Shown piece by piece: positions 8,991-18,148 of a DNA stretch of 51,409 bases. The stretch covers positions 1 through 51,409 of the forward strand of contig CAMVHE010000015.1 of assembly GCA_947167215.1 (NCBI GenBank), in the 5' to 3' direction. This stretch comes from an uncultured Clostridia bacterium (GTDB lineage Bacteria > Bacillota > Clostridia > Christensenellales > Aristaeellaceae). The notes below the pieces were generated by a model. The model saw only the letters and a program-made list of their open reading frames with translations, was not told the DNA's origin and searched no databases. The first letter of the stretch is position 1, and the number at the start of each line of letters is the position of its first letter. The position numbers and the translations under genes were made by a program.

Positions 8991-10415
8991 ATGATACGCA
9001 AAAATCGCAAGATCATCATCTTTTTCATGATGGTGCTGGATGTAGTACTGGTGAATATTGCATACTATATCAGCTTGAATTTGCGCTTTGATGTCTTACC
9101 CGGCATTTATTCGCTTCCTCTCCGCAGCAATCTGTATTATGTGATCGTCTTTTTCTACAGCATCTGCCTGGTGACAATTTTAGCACTGCGGCATCTTTAT
9201 GACATCAACAGCAGAAAAAGAGCTGCATCAGGAAATATTTTTATCCTGCTGGTAAACAGCATTGGCTGCCTGGGACTTATGTCTGTCTGCTATCTCATGC
9301 GGATCAATGATATTTCCCGTGTATTTCTTCTCTTTTTCTGGATACTTTCCACTGCATTCCTTATGATACGCAGGTTCCTGGTCATTACCGTGTCACGGTC
9401 GTTACGAAGAAAAGGGTATAATCAGCGGCATGTGGTTATTGTGGGAAATGGGAAACTAGCCAGGCAGTATATTCAGGATGTGCGGGAGAATCCGGAGCTT
9501 GGCATTACGGTGGACGGGTATATCAGCGCCGTGGAGAAGCAGGAACTTGGGAAGAATCTGGGCAGCTATGAAGAGCTTCCGGAAATCCTGCAGGGGCGAA
9601 ATTATGATGCGCTTGTCGTTGCCCTGGAGCCACACGAAGTGTTTTTTATGCCCAAGGTGATGGAAGCGGCAGAGCGGGAAGGCATCCGGCTGGAGATGAT
9701 TCCGTTTTTTAACGAGTTTTATCCCAGCAACCCTACCTTTGACCTGATTGGAAAATCCAAAGTCATTAACCTGCGGTCAACACCCCTTGACAACATTGCG
9801 AACGCCGTTCTCAAACGGACAATGGATATCGTGGGATCGGCATTCTTGATTTTACTGACCGGCCCCATCATGCTGATTATCGCCATCGGGGTGAGACTTT
9901 CAAGTCCCGGACCTGTGTTTTTTAAACAGGAAAGGGTGGGGCTGGAAAAGAAGCCATTTATGATGCTGAAATTCCGGAGCATGCGGGTCAATGCATCCGA
10001 GAAAACCGGATGGAGTACCGGAGATGATCCGAGAAAGACAAAATTCGGAAGCTTTATCCGTAAATACAGCCTGGATGAACTGCCACAGTTCTTTAATGTA
10101 CTGGTGGGACAGATGAGCCTGGTAGGACCTAGACCCGAAGTTCCCTATCATGTCAATCATTTTAAGGAAGAAGTGCCCCGCTATCTGATCCGGCAGCAGG
10201 TTCGCCCAGGCATGACCGGCTGGGCTCAGGTTCACGGACTGAGAGGGGATACATCGATCAATGACAGGGTCCGGTATGATATCTGGTATATCGAAAACTG
10301 GAGTTTCTGGCTTGATATCAAAATACTGCTGAAAACAGTGTTCGGCGGAATGGTCAATCAGGAACAGCTTGCAAACAATACAGACACGGAAAAGTCTGTT
10401 CAGAGGAAAGGATAA
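8991..10415 (+). CDS. Exopolysaccharide priming polyprenyl glycosylphosphotransferase
   Basis: 474 residues. Transfers a sugar-1-phosphate from a UDP-sugar to undecaprenyl phosphate, the first membrane step of capsule/exopolysaccharide repeat-unit synthesis. Seen: about four N-terminal membrane helices (residues 8-125), a Rossmann-like CoA-binding-3 domain starting at HVVIVGNGKLARQYI, a further helix near 275-295, then the bacterial sugar transferase domain with KRTMDIVGS, PVFFKQERVG, MLKFRSMRV, YSLDELPQF and SLVGPRPE. This is the WbaP/WcaJ (PHPT) layout. A Shine-Dalgarno GAGGAGGG overlaps the glf stop region. Likely substrate glucose or galactose; not decidable from sequence. Confidence 0.92.
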   Translation: MIRKNRKIIIFFMMVLDVVLVNIAYYISLNLRFDVLPGIYSLPLRSNLYYVIVFFYSICLVTILALRHLYDINSRKRAASGNIFILLVNSIGCLGLMSVCYLMRINDISRVFLLFFWILSTAFLMIRRFLVITVSRSLRRKGYNQRHVVIVGNGKLARQYIQDVRENPELGITVDGYISAVEKQELGKNLGSYEELPEILQGRNYDALVVALEPHEVFFMPKVMEAAEREGIRLEMIPFFNEFYPSNPTFDLIGKSKVINLRSTPLDNIANAVLKRTMDIVGSAFLILLTGPIMLIIAIGVRLSSPGPVFFKQERVGLEKKPFMMLKFRSMRVNASEKTGWSTGDDPRKTKFGSFIRKYSLDELPQFFNVLVGQMSLVGPRPEVPYHVNHFKEEVPRYLIRQQVRPGMTGWAQVHGLRGDTSINDRVRYDIWYIENWSFWLDIKILLKTVFGGMVNQEQLANNTDTEKSVQRKG

Positions 10416-10419
10416 GAAA

Positions 10420-11772
10420 ATGAAAAAGCTGAGCAAGGGTAAAATCTGGTGTTTTGCAATCGGGCAATTTGGCTGGTCTGTGCTGGCGGCACTTATCTCC
10501 AGCTGGCTGGTAAACTATTATCAGCCGGATTTGGCGACACAGGAAGCGGGGCATCGACTTTTTATTCCTCAGGGACGTGTGATTCTTGGAATAATAACGA
10601 TACTCGGAGCTATTACCGCCTTCGGCCGTATCTTTGATGCGGTAACGGATCCTTTGATTGCCTCCATGTCTGACAGACATAAAGGCAAGGACGGACGCCG
10701 GATTCCCTTTATGCGGGCGGCTGCAATCCCATTTGGGCTATGCTGCATTCTGACTTTCTGCTCTCCGCTCGACAAGGTATCCTGGGTGAATGCCCTGTTC
10801 CTCTTTGTGATGATGGCCCTGTTTTATTTCTTCATGACCATGTACTGCACCCCATACAATGCGCTCATTCCGGAGCTGGGTACAACGCAGGAAACGAGAA
10901 TGGCAATTTCCACATCCATTTCGTTTACTTATATTGCCGGTATGGCGGTGGCCTATGTGGCTCCTGTAATCTGGGGAAAGCTGTCGGAAAGCATGGACCG
11001 CATTCTGGCAATCCGGCTGACCTTTACGATACTCTCTGTCATTGGTATCATCTGCATGTTTGTTCCGGTGTTTACGATTAAGGAAACGGACTATGTCACT
11101 GTCGTTCCTTCGGAAAGATCCGCTACCCAGTCTCTTGCAGCAACCTTCCGCAATCATGATTTCCGGATCTTTGTGGCTTCGGACGTGGCGTATTTTCTGG
11201 GAATTACCATGTTCCAGACAGCGATGCCTTTCTTTGTAACTTCGCTGCTCAAACTGGATGAGAGCATGTCGACCATATACTTTGTCCTGATGACTGCTCT
11301 TTCTGTTATCTTCTATCTTCCTGTCAACAAGCTGACGCTTAAACTTGGAAAGAAGCGTCTGATCCTTATCGCTTTTACCATCTTTACAATTGCATTTATT
11401 TACACGGCCATGTTTGGTGCCGGGATGCCCATTCCACCTGCTGTCCAGGGATATCTTCTTTGTGTTCTTGCGGCACCTGCGATGGCAATCTTCGGCATTC
11501 TCCCGCAGGCAGTGGTGGCGGATATCGCCGAGTGTGATGCACTGGAAACCCATGAAAACCGCAGCGGCATGTTCTATGCGGCACGTACTTTTGCCTTCAA
11601 AATGGGGCAGTCCATTGCCATGCTGCTGGTTACAGCTTTTGCTACGATTGGAAGTGCAACCGGGTTCGGTTACCGTCTGACGGCCATTGCAGCCGCAGCT
11701 GTCTGCGTTGTAGGCGGAGTACTCTTCGCTCTTTATGATGAAAAGCGGGTCTACAGCAAAATCCTGAAGTAA
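10420..11772 (+). CDS. GPH-family sugar:cation symporter (MelB-like)
   Basis: 450 residues, about twelve membrane helices. Seen: N-terminal WCFAIGQFGWS, then FGRIFDAVTDPLIASMSDR (residues ~70-90), the conserved helix 2-3 loop of glycoside-pentoside-hexuronide:cation symporters, and YNALIPELG in helix 4-5. Start ATG 10420 has AGAGGAAAGG upstream; a longer reading from 10369 would overlap the sugar transferase gene and lacks its own site. Imports an unidentified sugar or glycoside with Na+ or H+. It sits 4 bases after the sugar transferase stop, an odd place for an importer, and is followed by a hydrolase; it may bring in or recycle glycan fragments (inference). Confidence 0.88.
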   Translation: MKKLSKGKIWCFAIGQFGWSVLAALISSWLVNYYQPDLATQEAGHRLFIPQGRVILGIITILGAITAFGRIFDAVTDPLIASMSDRHKGKDGRRIPFMRAAAIPFGLCCILTFCSPLDKVSWVNALFLFVMMALFYFFMTMYCTPYNALIPELGTTQETRMAISTSISFTYIAGMAVAYVAPVIWGKLSESMDRILAIRLTFTILSVIGIICMFVPVFTIKETDYVTVVPSERSATQSLAATFRNHDFRIFVASDVAYFLGITMFQTAMPFFVTSLLKLDESMSTIYFVLMTALSVIFYLPVNKLTLKLGKKRLILIAFTIFTIAFIYTAMFGAGMPIPPAVQGYLLCVLAAPAMAIFGILPQAVVADIAECDALETHENRSGMFYAARTFAFKMGQSIAMLLVTAFATIGSATGFGYRLTAIAAAAVCVVGGVLFALYDEKRVYSKILK

Positions 11773-11789
11773 ATAATATGGTGGGATAT

Positions 11790-12782
11790 ATGGAAAAAAG
11801 CTTTGAAGAGGAAATAACGCCTTTCGGATTTATCTATGAAAAGCATTATGCTGAAACCATGGAAAAGGTCGTAGAACCCTATCTGAAGGAACACCGAACG
11901 GAACATATGGTGGATGTTTCCGGTACAGTACGTCTTTATGCCGAAAAGTATCAGGCAGATGAGGAGAAGGGAACCGTCCTGATTCTTCACGGCTTTACCG
12001 AAAACACCAGAAAATATGCAGAGATGGTCTTCGGCTTTTTAAAAAACGGTTACACCGTAGGTGTTTTTGACCAGCGGGGACACGGGAAATCCTGGCGGGA
12101 TCCGAAGGTGAAAGATGAGACTTATACCGATATTGATCGTTTTGAAAACTATGTGGAGGACCTGTTCCGGGTAAAAAAGGCCCTTTTTGGAGAGAAGACC
12201 CTGGATATTCTCTTCGGGCATTCCATGGGAGGAGCTGTGGCAATTCTTGCCCTTGAACAGGATGCAATGCTTGCCAGGCGTGCAATTCTCTGTTCTCCCA
12301 TGGTAGCCCCGCAGACCGGCGGTCTGCCGGTATGGGTCACCAATGCCATCTGTGTGCTGTTTCGGATGATTGGACAGGGACGCAACAGGGTGTTTGTTTC
12401 TTCTCATTATAATGGCCATGAATCCTTTGAAGCGGCCTGCAGCACTAGTCCTGTCCGCTTTGAATGGTATGACAATATCAAATTCAAGAATCCTGAGTAT
12501 CAGAATTCAAGTCCTACATACCGTTGGCTTCAGCAGTCTCTCCGGGTGGAAAAGATGATTCTTGCGGAAGGACAGCCTGAGAAAATTGCAATTCCGGTAC
12601 GGCTTTATACCGCAGAAACCGAGGAGGTCGTTCGCGGAGAACTGCACGAAACATTTATCCGGAGGGTAAAACAGGGGACAAGGCAGATTGTGAAAGGTGC
12701 AAAACATGAGATATATCGGTCGCCGGATTCGGTGACATTCCCATGGTGGGAGGATATTCTTGCCTTTATTACAGGAAAATAA
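11790..12782 (+). CDS. Alpha/beta hydrolase, monoacylglycerol-lipase type (serine aminopeptidase S33 family)
   Basis: 330 residues. Seen: oxyanion region LILHGFTENT (residues 64-73), FDQRGHGKS (94-101), nucleophile elbow GHSMGG with Ser145, and a C-terminal GAKHEIYRS carrying the probable catalytic His. This is the PldB/monoacylglycerol lipase pattern, cytoplasmic, no signal peptide. Start: ATG 11790 (GGTGGG upstream) preferred to ATG 11778, which has no ribosome site. Last gene of the glf operon, 17 bases after the symporter. Substrate unknown; probably a lipid or acyl ester. Confidence 0.85.
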   Translation: MEKSFEEEITPFGFIYEKHYAETMEKVVEPYLKEHRTEHMVDVSGTVRLYAEKYQADEEKGTVLILHGFTENTRKYAEMVFGFLKNGYTVGVFDQRGHGKSWRDPKVKDETYTDIDRFENYVEDLFRVKKALFGEKTLDILFGHSMGGAVAILALEQDAMLARRAILCSPMVAPQTGGLPVWVTNAICVLFRMIGQGRNRVFVSSHYNGHESFEAACSTSPVRFEWYDNIKFKNPEYQNSSPTYRWLQQSLRVEKMILAEGQPEKIAIPVRLYTAETEEVVRGELHETFIRRVKQGTRQIVKGAKHEIYRSPDSVTFPWWEDILAFITGK

Positions 12783-12787
12783 GAAAT

Positions 12788-12811
12788 GGGGACCGGTTTC
12801 AGCCGGTCCCC
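12788..12811. terminator. Hairpin between convergent genes
   Basis: Perfect 9-bp stem GGGGACCGG / CCGGTCCCC with a 6-base loop, placed between the convergent hydrolase (+) and small-protein (-) genes. Neither side has a strong T-run, so termination may be weak. Confidence 0.55.
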
Positions 12812-12826
12812 AAAGTGAACAGAGGA

Positions 12827-13096
12827 TTATTTGATCAGATTGCCAAGTGCAGAGAGCACACTGCCGGCGTCTTTACCGCCAAGCGCGGATGCAGCCTGGC
12901 CCACCACGGCATCCAGACCTTCTCCTTTCAGCTTTTCCGTCACCAACTGGATGACGGTGTTCAGCTGCTCCTGAGATACTTCAATCCCCAATGTCTTGGT
13001 GATGGTTTTGATGGGATCTGCTAGAAAGCCGCTGATCAGCTGGTTATTGGTTCCAAGTTTGGAAAGAACGAGTTTTACGATTGCCTGTGTATCCAT
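12827..13096 (-). CDS. Small helical protein of unknown function (89 aa)
   Basis: 89 residues from an ATG at 13094-13096 preceded by GGAGGATAATCAAC; a longer frame to 13159 lacks such a site. Not recognised. Seen: no signal peptide, no Cys, Trp or His. It is built of predicted amphipathic helices: a first segment (MDTQAIVKLVLSKLG), a second beginning LADPIKTITK, a third with QLNTVIQLV, then an Ala/Gly/Ser-rich tail with QAASALGGKDAG and ALGNLIK. The tail is compatible with a helix-helix packing or membrane-associating segment. Monocistronic between a convergent hydrolase and a divergent radical SAM gene. The strong ribosome site and isolated position support a real gene. Confidence 0.6.
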   Translation of the reverse strand: MDTQAIVKLVLSKLGTNNQLISGFLADPIKTITKTLGIEVSQEQLNTVIQLVTEKLKGEGLDAVVGQAASALGGKDAGSVLSALGNLIK

Positions 13097-13471
13097 GTTG
13101 ATTATCCTCCTTATTGGACCGGTACAGATGTTATTATGCAGAATGCCGGCCGCGGCCATGGTGTCTTTTCCGGCCGCCAGGATAGTATAGCGCAGGAAAC
13201 GGGCAATTTCAAATGGGAATGAGATCTTTCGTGGAGAAGAAGTGGAGAATGCCGACTGCCCTTGCAGGAGTTTTGCATGGGATAATCATCTGCTGACCTA
13301 AAAGAAAGATGAAACGGGTTTTCCGTAAAATACGCCGGATCTTTTCTGCGGGAAGGGATAGCGTGGAACGGGTCATGCCGGAATTGTCTGCAGAGTATGA
13401 AAGCACCGGCTTTACAGAAAGCGCGAGATTCAGGAAGAAAGAAGCAGTGAAAGAAAAGAGGATAAAAAAGG
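13097..13471. other. Divergent intergenic region, no gene recognised
   Basis: About 375 bases between the small - strand gene and the + strand radical SAM gene. A 63-codon frame overlaps the end of this stretch but has no ribosome site and overlaps the radical SAM start. No riboswitch or clear promoter pair recognised. Confidence 0.4.
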
Positions 13472-14584
13472 ATGAAGATCAGCAAACAGGACGCATATAA
13501 TTGGTTTTCCTTTTTTGCGGAATTGCCCTATGGGGAGGAAATTCTTCCGAAACAGCAGGAGATTGTGTACAGTACTTTGTCCCAGATTGAAGCATCAGTT
13601 GAAGCAAGACGAAAAAAAATGCAGAAGGAGATCCCAGGCCTGCAGACGCTGGAAGATCGAACTTTCTTTGTGGGGGAGCCGGAGCATTTTCCAAAAGGGT
13701 GCAGATCCTGCCTGCTGGGAACAGGACTGGGAGCAGTGCGAAAGACGAACGTTTGCAATGTTCGCTGTCCTTTCTGCTATGATTACGGTGTGATGGAGCA
13801 GATTCCGCCTATCGGAGAAGGCTATTGGGAAATAGGCGGAACGCGCATCCGGGAGGAAGATGTACCACTGCTTCTGAGTACTTCCCGGATTGCTTATGTA
13901 TATCTGGAGCCTTTCTGTGAAATAGATGCTTATTACGGAATCATTGGCCGTTTCGCAGAAAGCGGGGTTTATCAGCATCTGTATACCAATGGAACGCTGG
14001 CGACGAAGGATTCCCTGAAAAAACTGGGAGAAGCCGGGCTTCCGGAGATCCGCTTCAATCTTGGGGCATCCGGTTTCTCAGATACCGTGATTGAAAAGAT
14101 GGCGATTGCAAAAGAATATATTCCCATGGTAGGCATCGAGACTCCGATGACGCCGGAGGCTTTTGAAAGCTATCTTGCCAAAAAAGAGAAAATTCTGGGA
14201 ACAGGAATTGACTTTATTAACAATGCAGAGCTGCATTTGAATGAAAACAACCTTGTAAACTATATGGGAGAAGATCTCTATATGTACAGGGCGGGATATC
14301 TTTCACCCATCTGGAGCCGGGATCTGACTCTGAAGCTGATGAAGATAGCAGGGGAGGAAAAATGGCCGGTGGTGGTCCATGACTGCAGCAACCGTACAAA
14401 ATATGCCCGCGGTTTTAATATGAAAGCAAAAGAAGGCGGGTGGTTTGGTGCAAGTGACTATGCATCAGAGTTCTCTGCCATTCCTTTTGAAGCCTTCCTG
14501 CCGGTACTTGCAAATCCGGAATTTATGTTCCTCGAAGAGGAACCACTGCCACCGGGATATGGTGCAGGAGATATCGTTCTGTAA
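13472..14584 (+). CDS. Radical SAM protein of unknown substrate
   Basis: 370 residues. Seen: the [4Fe-4S]/SAM motif as CNVRCPFC (Cys95, Cys99, Cys102; CX3CX2C) followed by YDYGVM, preceded by an extra Cys pair GCRSC (Cys77, Cys80). Downstream are barrel strands such as VYLEPFCEID and YTNGTLATKD, the latter the usual helix after strand 3. Near the C-terminus VVHDCSNRTKY adds one more Cys. Known: CX3CX2C proteins generate a 5'-deoxyadenosyl radical. The N-terminal ~75 residues are predicted helical. No SPASM domain or clear partner peptide is visible; the gene stands alone before a strong terminator. Start ATG has AAGAGGATA upstream. Function unassigned. Confidence 0.8.
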   Translation: MKISKQDAYNWFSFFAELPYGEEILPKQQEIVYSTLSQIEASVEARRKKMQKEIPGLQTLEDRTFFVGEPEHFPKGCRSCLLGTGLGAVRKTNVCNVRCPFCYDYGVMEQIPPIGEGYWEIGGTRIREEDVPLLLSTSRIAYVYLEPFCEIDAYYGIIGRFAESGVYQHLYTNGTLATKDSLKKLGEAGLPEIRFNLGASGFSDTVIEKMAIAKEYIPMVGIETPMTPEAFESYLAKKEKILGTGIDFINNAELHLNENNLVNYMGEDLYMYRAGYLSPIWSRDLTLKLMKIAGEEKWPVVVHDCSNRTKYARGFNMKAKEGGWFGASDYASEFSAIPFEAFLPVLANPEFMFLEEEPLPPGYGAGDIVL

Positions 14585-14585
14585 G

Positions 14586-14611
14586 AAAAATGCCCTTCGG
14601 GGCATTTTTTT
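14586..14611 (+). terminator. Terminator of the radical SAM gene
   Basis: Stem AAAAATGCCC / GGGCATTTTT with a TTCG tetraloop and T-run, starting directly after the stop codon. Confidence 0.9.
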
Positions 14612-14614
14612 AAT

Positions 14615-14640
14615 AAAAAACCCTGCCCGTAAGGGCAGGG
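14615..14640 (-). terminator. Terminator of the thrH-pgm-tkt operon
   Basis: Stem CCCTGCCC (14621-14628) / GGGCAGGG (14633-14640) with a GTAA loop; read on the - strand it is followed by TTTTTT. It sits 9 bases past the transketolase stop. Confidence 0.88.
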
Positions 14641-14649
14641 AAAAGAGAA

Positions 14650-16629
14650 TCAGATGCGGCTGACCACGGATTCGGCTACCTGAGCAACATGCTCTACGGT
14701 AAATCCATACTCTTTAAAGAGTGTAGCAGCAGGAGCAGAATCACCGAAGTGATCGATTGCGATAACTTGTCCGTCAAGACCTGTGAACTGATACCAGGGC
14801 TGAGAAGCTGCGGCCTCAACAGCAAGACGTGCCCGGACACTGATGGGGAGGACGCTTTCCCGATAAGCATTGGATTGCTGCAGGAACAGCTCGATGCAGG
14901 GCATGGAAACGACGCGGGCGTCGATTCCCTTTTCCTGGAGGAGTTCCTTGGCGGCCATGACCAGTTCTACTTCTGATCCGGAGGCCATCAGGATGATATC
15001 CGGGACTGCTTTGTTGGACTCACTCAGAATGTAGCCACCTTTCAGTGCGCGGTCATCCGGGTGTTCATACTGAGGGAGATTCTGACGGGAAAGAATCAGG
15101 GCCGTAGGCTCATCACTGGAAAGAGCAGTGATCCAGCCGGCCGCCGTTTCAAATCCATCAGCCGGGCGGTAGGTCAGCAGCCCGGGAGTAGCACGCAATC
15201 CGGCAAGCTGCTCAACCGGTTGATGGGTGGCACCGTCTTCGCCGACGCCGATGGAATCATGAGTAAGCACGTAGATAACGGGCAGCTTCATGATTGCAGC
15301 CATGCGCATGGCATGCTTCATGTAATCACTGAAGACGAAGAAGGTTCCACAGAAGACACGGAGACCGCCATGAAGGGCGATACCGTTGCAGATCGCTGCC
15401 ATGGCATGCTCGCGGACACCAAAGTGCAGGTTGCGGCCGGCACGGTTGGAAGCACTGTAGTCGCCGCCGTTCTTGATGTTTGTCTTGTTGGAGGGGGCAA
15501 GGTCAGCACTTCCGCCGACAAGGTTAGGCAGGAGGGCGGCAAGCCGGTTGATCATTTCGCCGGAGGTGGCACGGGTAGCCATTGCACCTTCAAACTGGAA
15601 GAGCCGCTTGTCGGAGGCAATCTCCCGGGGCAGTCCTGGCTTGTGCCAGGTTTTCCATTCGGCAGCCAGATCAGGATAGACTTCGGCATAACGGGCAAAG
15701 AGTGCATTCCAGGCTTCGTTGGCCTTTACACCTTCCTGCATCAGGTCATGGCAATGGGCATAGACATCCTCTGCGACAAAGAACTTATCTTCCGGCATGC
15801 CCAGTGAACGCTTGGTTGCAAGAACGTTCTCTTCTCCAAGAGGTTCGCCGTGTGCCGAAGAGGTTCCTTCCTTCGCAGGACAGCCAAAGCCGATGCGTGT
15901 GGGCGCAATGATGAGGTTTGGCTTATCACTGTTCAGAGTGCTCTGAAGAGCACCATAGACCGCTTCCCAATCATTGCCGTCCGCAAGACGGACGACATTC
16001 CAGCCATAGGCTTCAAAACGTTTCCCGACATCTTCTTTGAATGCGATATCCGTATTGCCTTCAATGGAGATTTCGTTGTCATCATAGATGACGGTCAGCT
16101 TGTTCAGCGCCAGAGTGCCTGCAAGGGATGCAGCTTCAGAGGAAATGCCCTCCATCATGCAGCCGTCGCCGCAGATGGCATAGGTGCGGTGGTCCACAAC
16201 CGGAAAATCAGGACGATTAAAATGAGCGGCCATCATGGTTTCTGCTATGGCAAAACCAACGGCATTAGCGATGCCCTGGCCGAGCGGTCCGGTGGTTACT
16301 TCCACGCCTGCGGTCCGGGAGAACTCCGGATGTCCCGGGGTGCGGCTTCCCCACTGACGGAACTGCTTTAGGTCATCCATAGAGAGCTTGTAGCCGGTCA
16401 GGTGCAGCATGGTATAAAGCAGTGCGCTGGCATGGCCGGAAGAGAGCACGAACCGGTCCCGGTTCGACCAGGTGGGATCTTCGGAGTTGTGCTTCATCTG
16501 GTGCAGAAACAGAGCATAGGCGAGAGGTGCCATGCCCATGGGGGCACCAGGATGCCCGGATTTGGCTTTCTGCACGACATCGGCAGCAAGTACACGGACT
16601 GTGTTGATTGTCTTGTTTTCGATGGTCAT
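14650..16629 (-). CDS. tkt: Transketolase
   Basis: 659 residues, the usual full length. A thiamine-diphosphate enzyme moving two-carbon ketol units between sugar phosphates in the non-oxidative pentose phosphate pathway. Seen: GHPGAPMGMAPLAYALF near residue 25, GPLGQGIANAVGFA (residues ~115), the ThDP-binding GDGCMMEG near 155, the central-domain GGSADLAPSNKTNIK and NLHFGVREHAM with the catalytic Glu, and THDSIGVGEDGATHQPVE. All are canonical. The ribosome site GGAGG lies inside the end of the upstream phosphohexomutase gene (1-base gap), so the two are coupled. Third and last gene of the - strand operon. Confidence 0.97.
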   Translation of the reverse strand: MTIENKTINTVRVLAADVVQKAKSGHPGAPMGMAPLAYALFLHQMKHNSEDPTWSNRDRFVLSSGHASALLYTMLHLTGYKLSMDDLKQFRQWGSRTPGHPEFSRTAGVEVTTGPLGQGIANAVGFAIAETMMAAHFNRPDFPVVDHRTYAICGDGCMMEGISSEAASLAGTLALNKLTVIYDDNEISIEGNTDIAFKEDVGKRFEAYGWNVVRLADGNDWEAVYGALQSTLNSDKPNLIIAPTRIGFGCPAKEGTSSAHGEPLGEENVLATKRSLGMPEDKFFVAEDVYAHCHDLMQEGVKANEAWNALFARYAEVYPDLAAEWKTWHKPGLPREIASDKRLFQFEGAMATRATSGEMINRLAALLPNLVGGSADLAPSNKTNIKNGGDYSASNRAGRNLHFGVREHAMAAICNGIALHGGLRVFCGTFFVFSDYMKHAMRMAAIMKLPVIYVLTHDSIGVGEDGATHQPVEQLAGLRATPGLLTYRPADGFETAAGWITALSSDEPTALILSRQNLPQYEHPDDRALKGGYILSESNKAVPDIILMASGSEVELVMAAKELLQEKGIDARVVSMPCIELFLQQSNAYRESVLPISVRARLAVEAAASQPWYQFTGLDGQVIAIDHFGDSAPAATLFKEYGFTVEHVAQVAESVVSRI

Positions 16630-16630
16630 C

Positions 16631-18133
16631 TTACATTACCTCCTTGGAAAAATATTGTTTGAGTGGTTCTGTATTGATGCCCGGCAGAGAAGCAATCTGT
16701 TCATACAGAGCACGGGCAATGGCGGTGTTGCCGCCCTTGATATCACTTTCAATGTTAATGGGCAGTACAGGATCATGGAGGGAAAGACGAAGCAGGAACC
16801 AGCCGGCATTTTTCATGCCGCAGACATCGCAGGAAACGCGGATTCCTTCTGCATTATCAGGGGCAACATGCCAGCCGGGCTGTGCGGGAGCAGTTTCAGT
16901 CAGGTGTGCAAGAACTGCTTCACCGGTTTTGCGGAAATCCTTGTCAGTGATGGCAAGACGGACTTCCGCACTCTCCACAGGCTCACGAAGATCGGCAATG
17001 AGACCGGAAAGACTTTCCCCTTTGACTTTCATAAGGATTGCCTGGGCGATAAGTCTTGTTACCAGATACATTCCGTCATCAAGATAGGCATTTTCTGCCA
17101 GCGCTGCATGGCCGGAGGTTTCGATAGCCAGCGGACAGCATTTCCCTTGGGAGGCAAGGAGCTGGGCACGGTCTATGACATTGCGGTAACCGCGGCGATA
17201 ACGGTCATGAACGCCGCCATGGGATTGAATGAATTCTGCCAGACCGGAGGAGGTGACGGAGTCTGTGACAATGGTAGCTCCTGGTTGTTCTTTCAGCAGA
17301 ATGGCGGAGATCAGAGCGATCAGACGGTTGCGGTTGATTTCACGCCCTGCAGAGTCCACAATGGCAGCGCGATCACAGTCGGTATCAAAGATGACACCAA
17401 GATCGGCATGGCTGTTCAGTACAGCCTGCTGAATGGCAGCCATGGCAGTCTCATTCTCGGGATTGGGAATATGATTGGGAAATGTACCGTCGGGTTCAAG
17501 AAACTGGCTTCCTGTAGTATCTGCACCGAGATCACTCAGCAGTGTCGCGTAAAAACCGCCGGAACCGTTGCCGGCATCTACAACAATATGGAGACCGCTA
17601 AGAGGCTTTTCAGCATTGCTGCCAATGCGGTTCCGGAGGCTTTTTTTGAGCATTTCCGTATAAGTCGAAAGGAAGGCCTGATGGGAAATACTGCCACCGG
17701 CATGCTCAAAATTGGAATCCGATTCTGAAAGCTCTACGATTCGGTTGAGTACGTCGTGCCCGATTCCGCCCTGAGGAAGGAAAAATTTGAGGCCGTTGCG
17801 TTCCGCCGGCAGGTGGGAAGCTGTTACCATGACGGCGGCGTCCACGCCTGGGATGGATTGAATGCTTTCAAACATGGCAGGAGTTGTGCACAAACCGAAT
17901 ACGATGACTTCGGCGCCGGCATGGCAGGCACCTTCTCCAAATGCAGATTCAAGTGCTTCTCCGGTTACCCGGGGGTCGCGTCCGATGGTAATCTTCGGTT
18001 TTTTGCCTTCAGCGGCAAGCATGGCGGTGAAGGCTTCTCCAACCCGGTAAGCGACATCGCAGGTGAGGTTGGCGGAGCCACCAAGGGCAACTCCACGCAG
18101 ATCGGAGCCTGAAATCAACTGTCTAACATTCAT
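16631..18133 (-). CDS. Phosphomannomutase / phosphoglucomutase family protein
   Basis: 500 residues. Interconverts hexose 1- and 6-phosphates through a phosphoserine. Seen: active-site loop TASHLP with Ser106 (TASHNP is usual; Asn replaced by Leu), metal-binding loop DTDCDR at 250-255 (DGDGDR is usual), and the sugar-binding ETSGHAAL near 338 (GEXSGH is usual). Start ATG at 18133 chosen because GGAGG lies 8 bases upstream; the longer reading from 18148 would place its start on that site. The catalytic residues are kept but all three loops are off-consensus, so specificity (mannose, glucose or another hexose/pentose) is open. Between thrH and tkt in the operon. Confidence 0.85.
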   Translation of the reverse strand: MNVRQLISGSDLRGVALGGSANLTCDVAYRVGEAFTAMLAAEGKKPKITIGRDPRVTGEALESAFGEGACHAGAEVIVFGLCTTPAMFESIQSIPGVDAAVMVTASHLPAERNGLKFFLPQGGIGHDVLNRIVELSESDSNFEHAGGSISHQAFLSTYTEMLKKSLRNRIGSNAEKPLSGLHIVVDAGNGSGGFYATLLSDLGADTTGSQFLEPDGTFPNHIPNPENETAMAAIQQAVLNSHADLGVIFDTDCDRAAIVDSAGREINRNRLIALISAILLKEQPGATIVTDSVTSSGLAEFIQSHGGVHDRYRRGYRNVIDRAQLLASQGKCCPLAIETSGHAALAENAYLDDGMYLVTRLIAQAILMKVKGESLSGLIADLREPVESAEVRLAITDKDFRKTGEAVLAHLTETAPAQPGWHVAPDNAEGIRVSCDVCGMKNAGWFLLRLSLHDPVLPINIESDIKGGNTAIARALYEQIASLPGINTEPLKQYFSKEVM

Positions 18134-18148
18134 CAATAAGGCCTCCAT

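Noticed and set aside
15061-15807. 248-codon open frame opposite transketolase
   Set aside because: Antisense shadow.
16532-17728. 398-codon open frame opposite the phosphohexomutase and transketolase start
   Set aside because: Spans two well-supported - strand genes and has no motif of its own.
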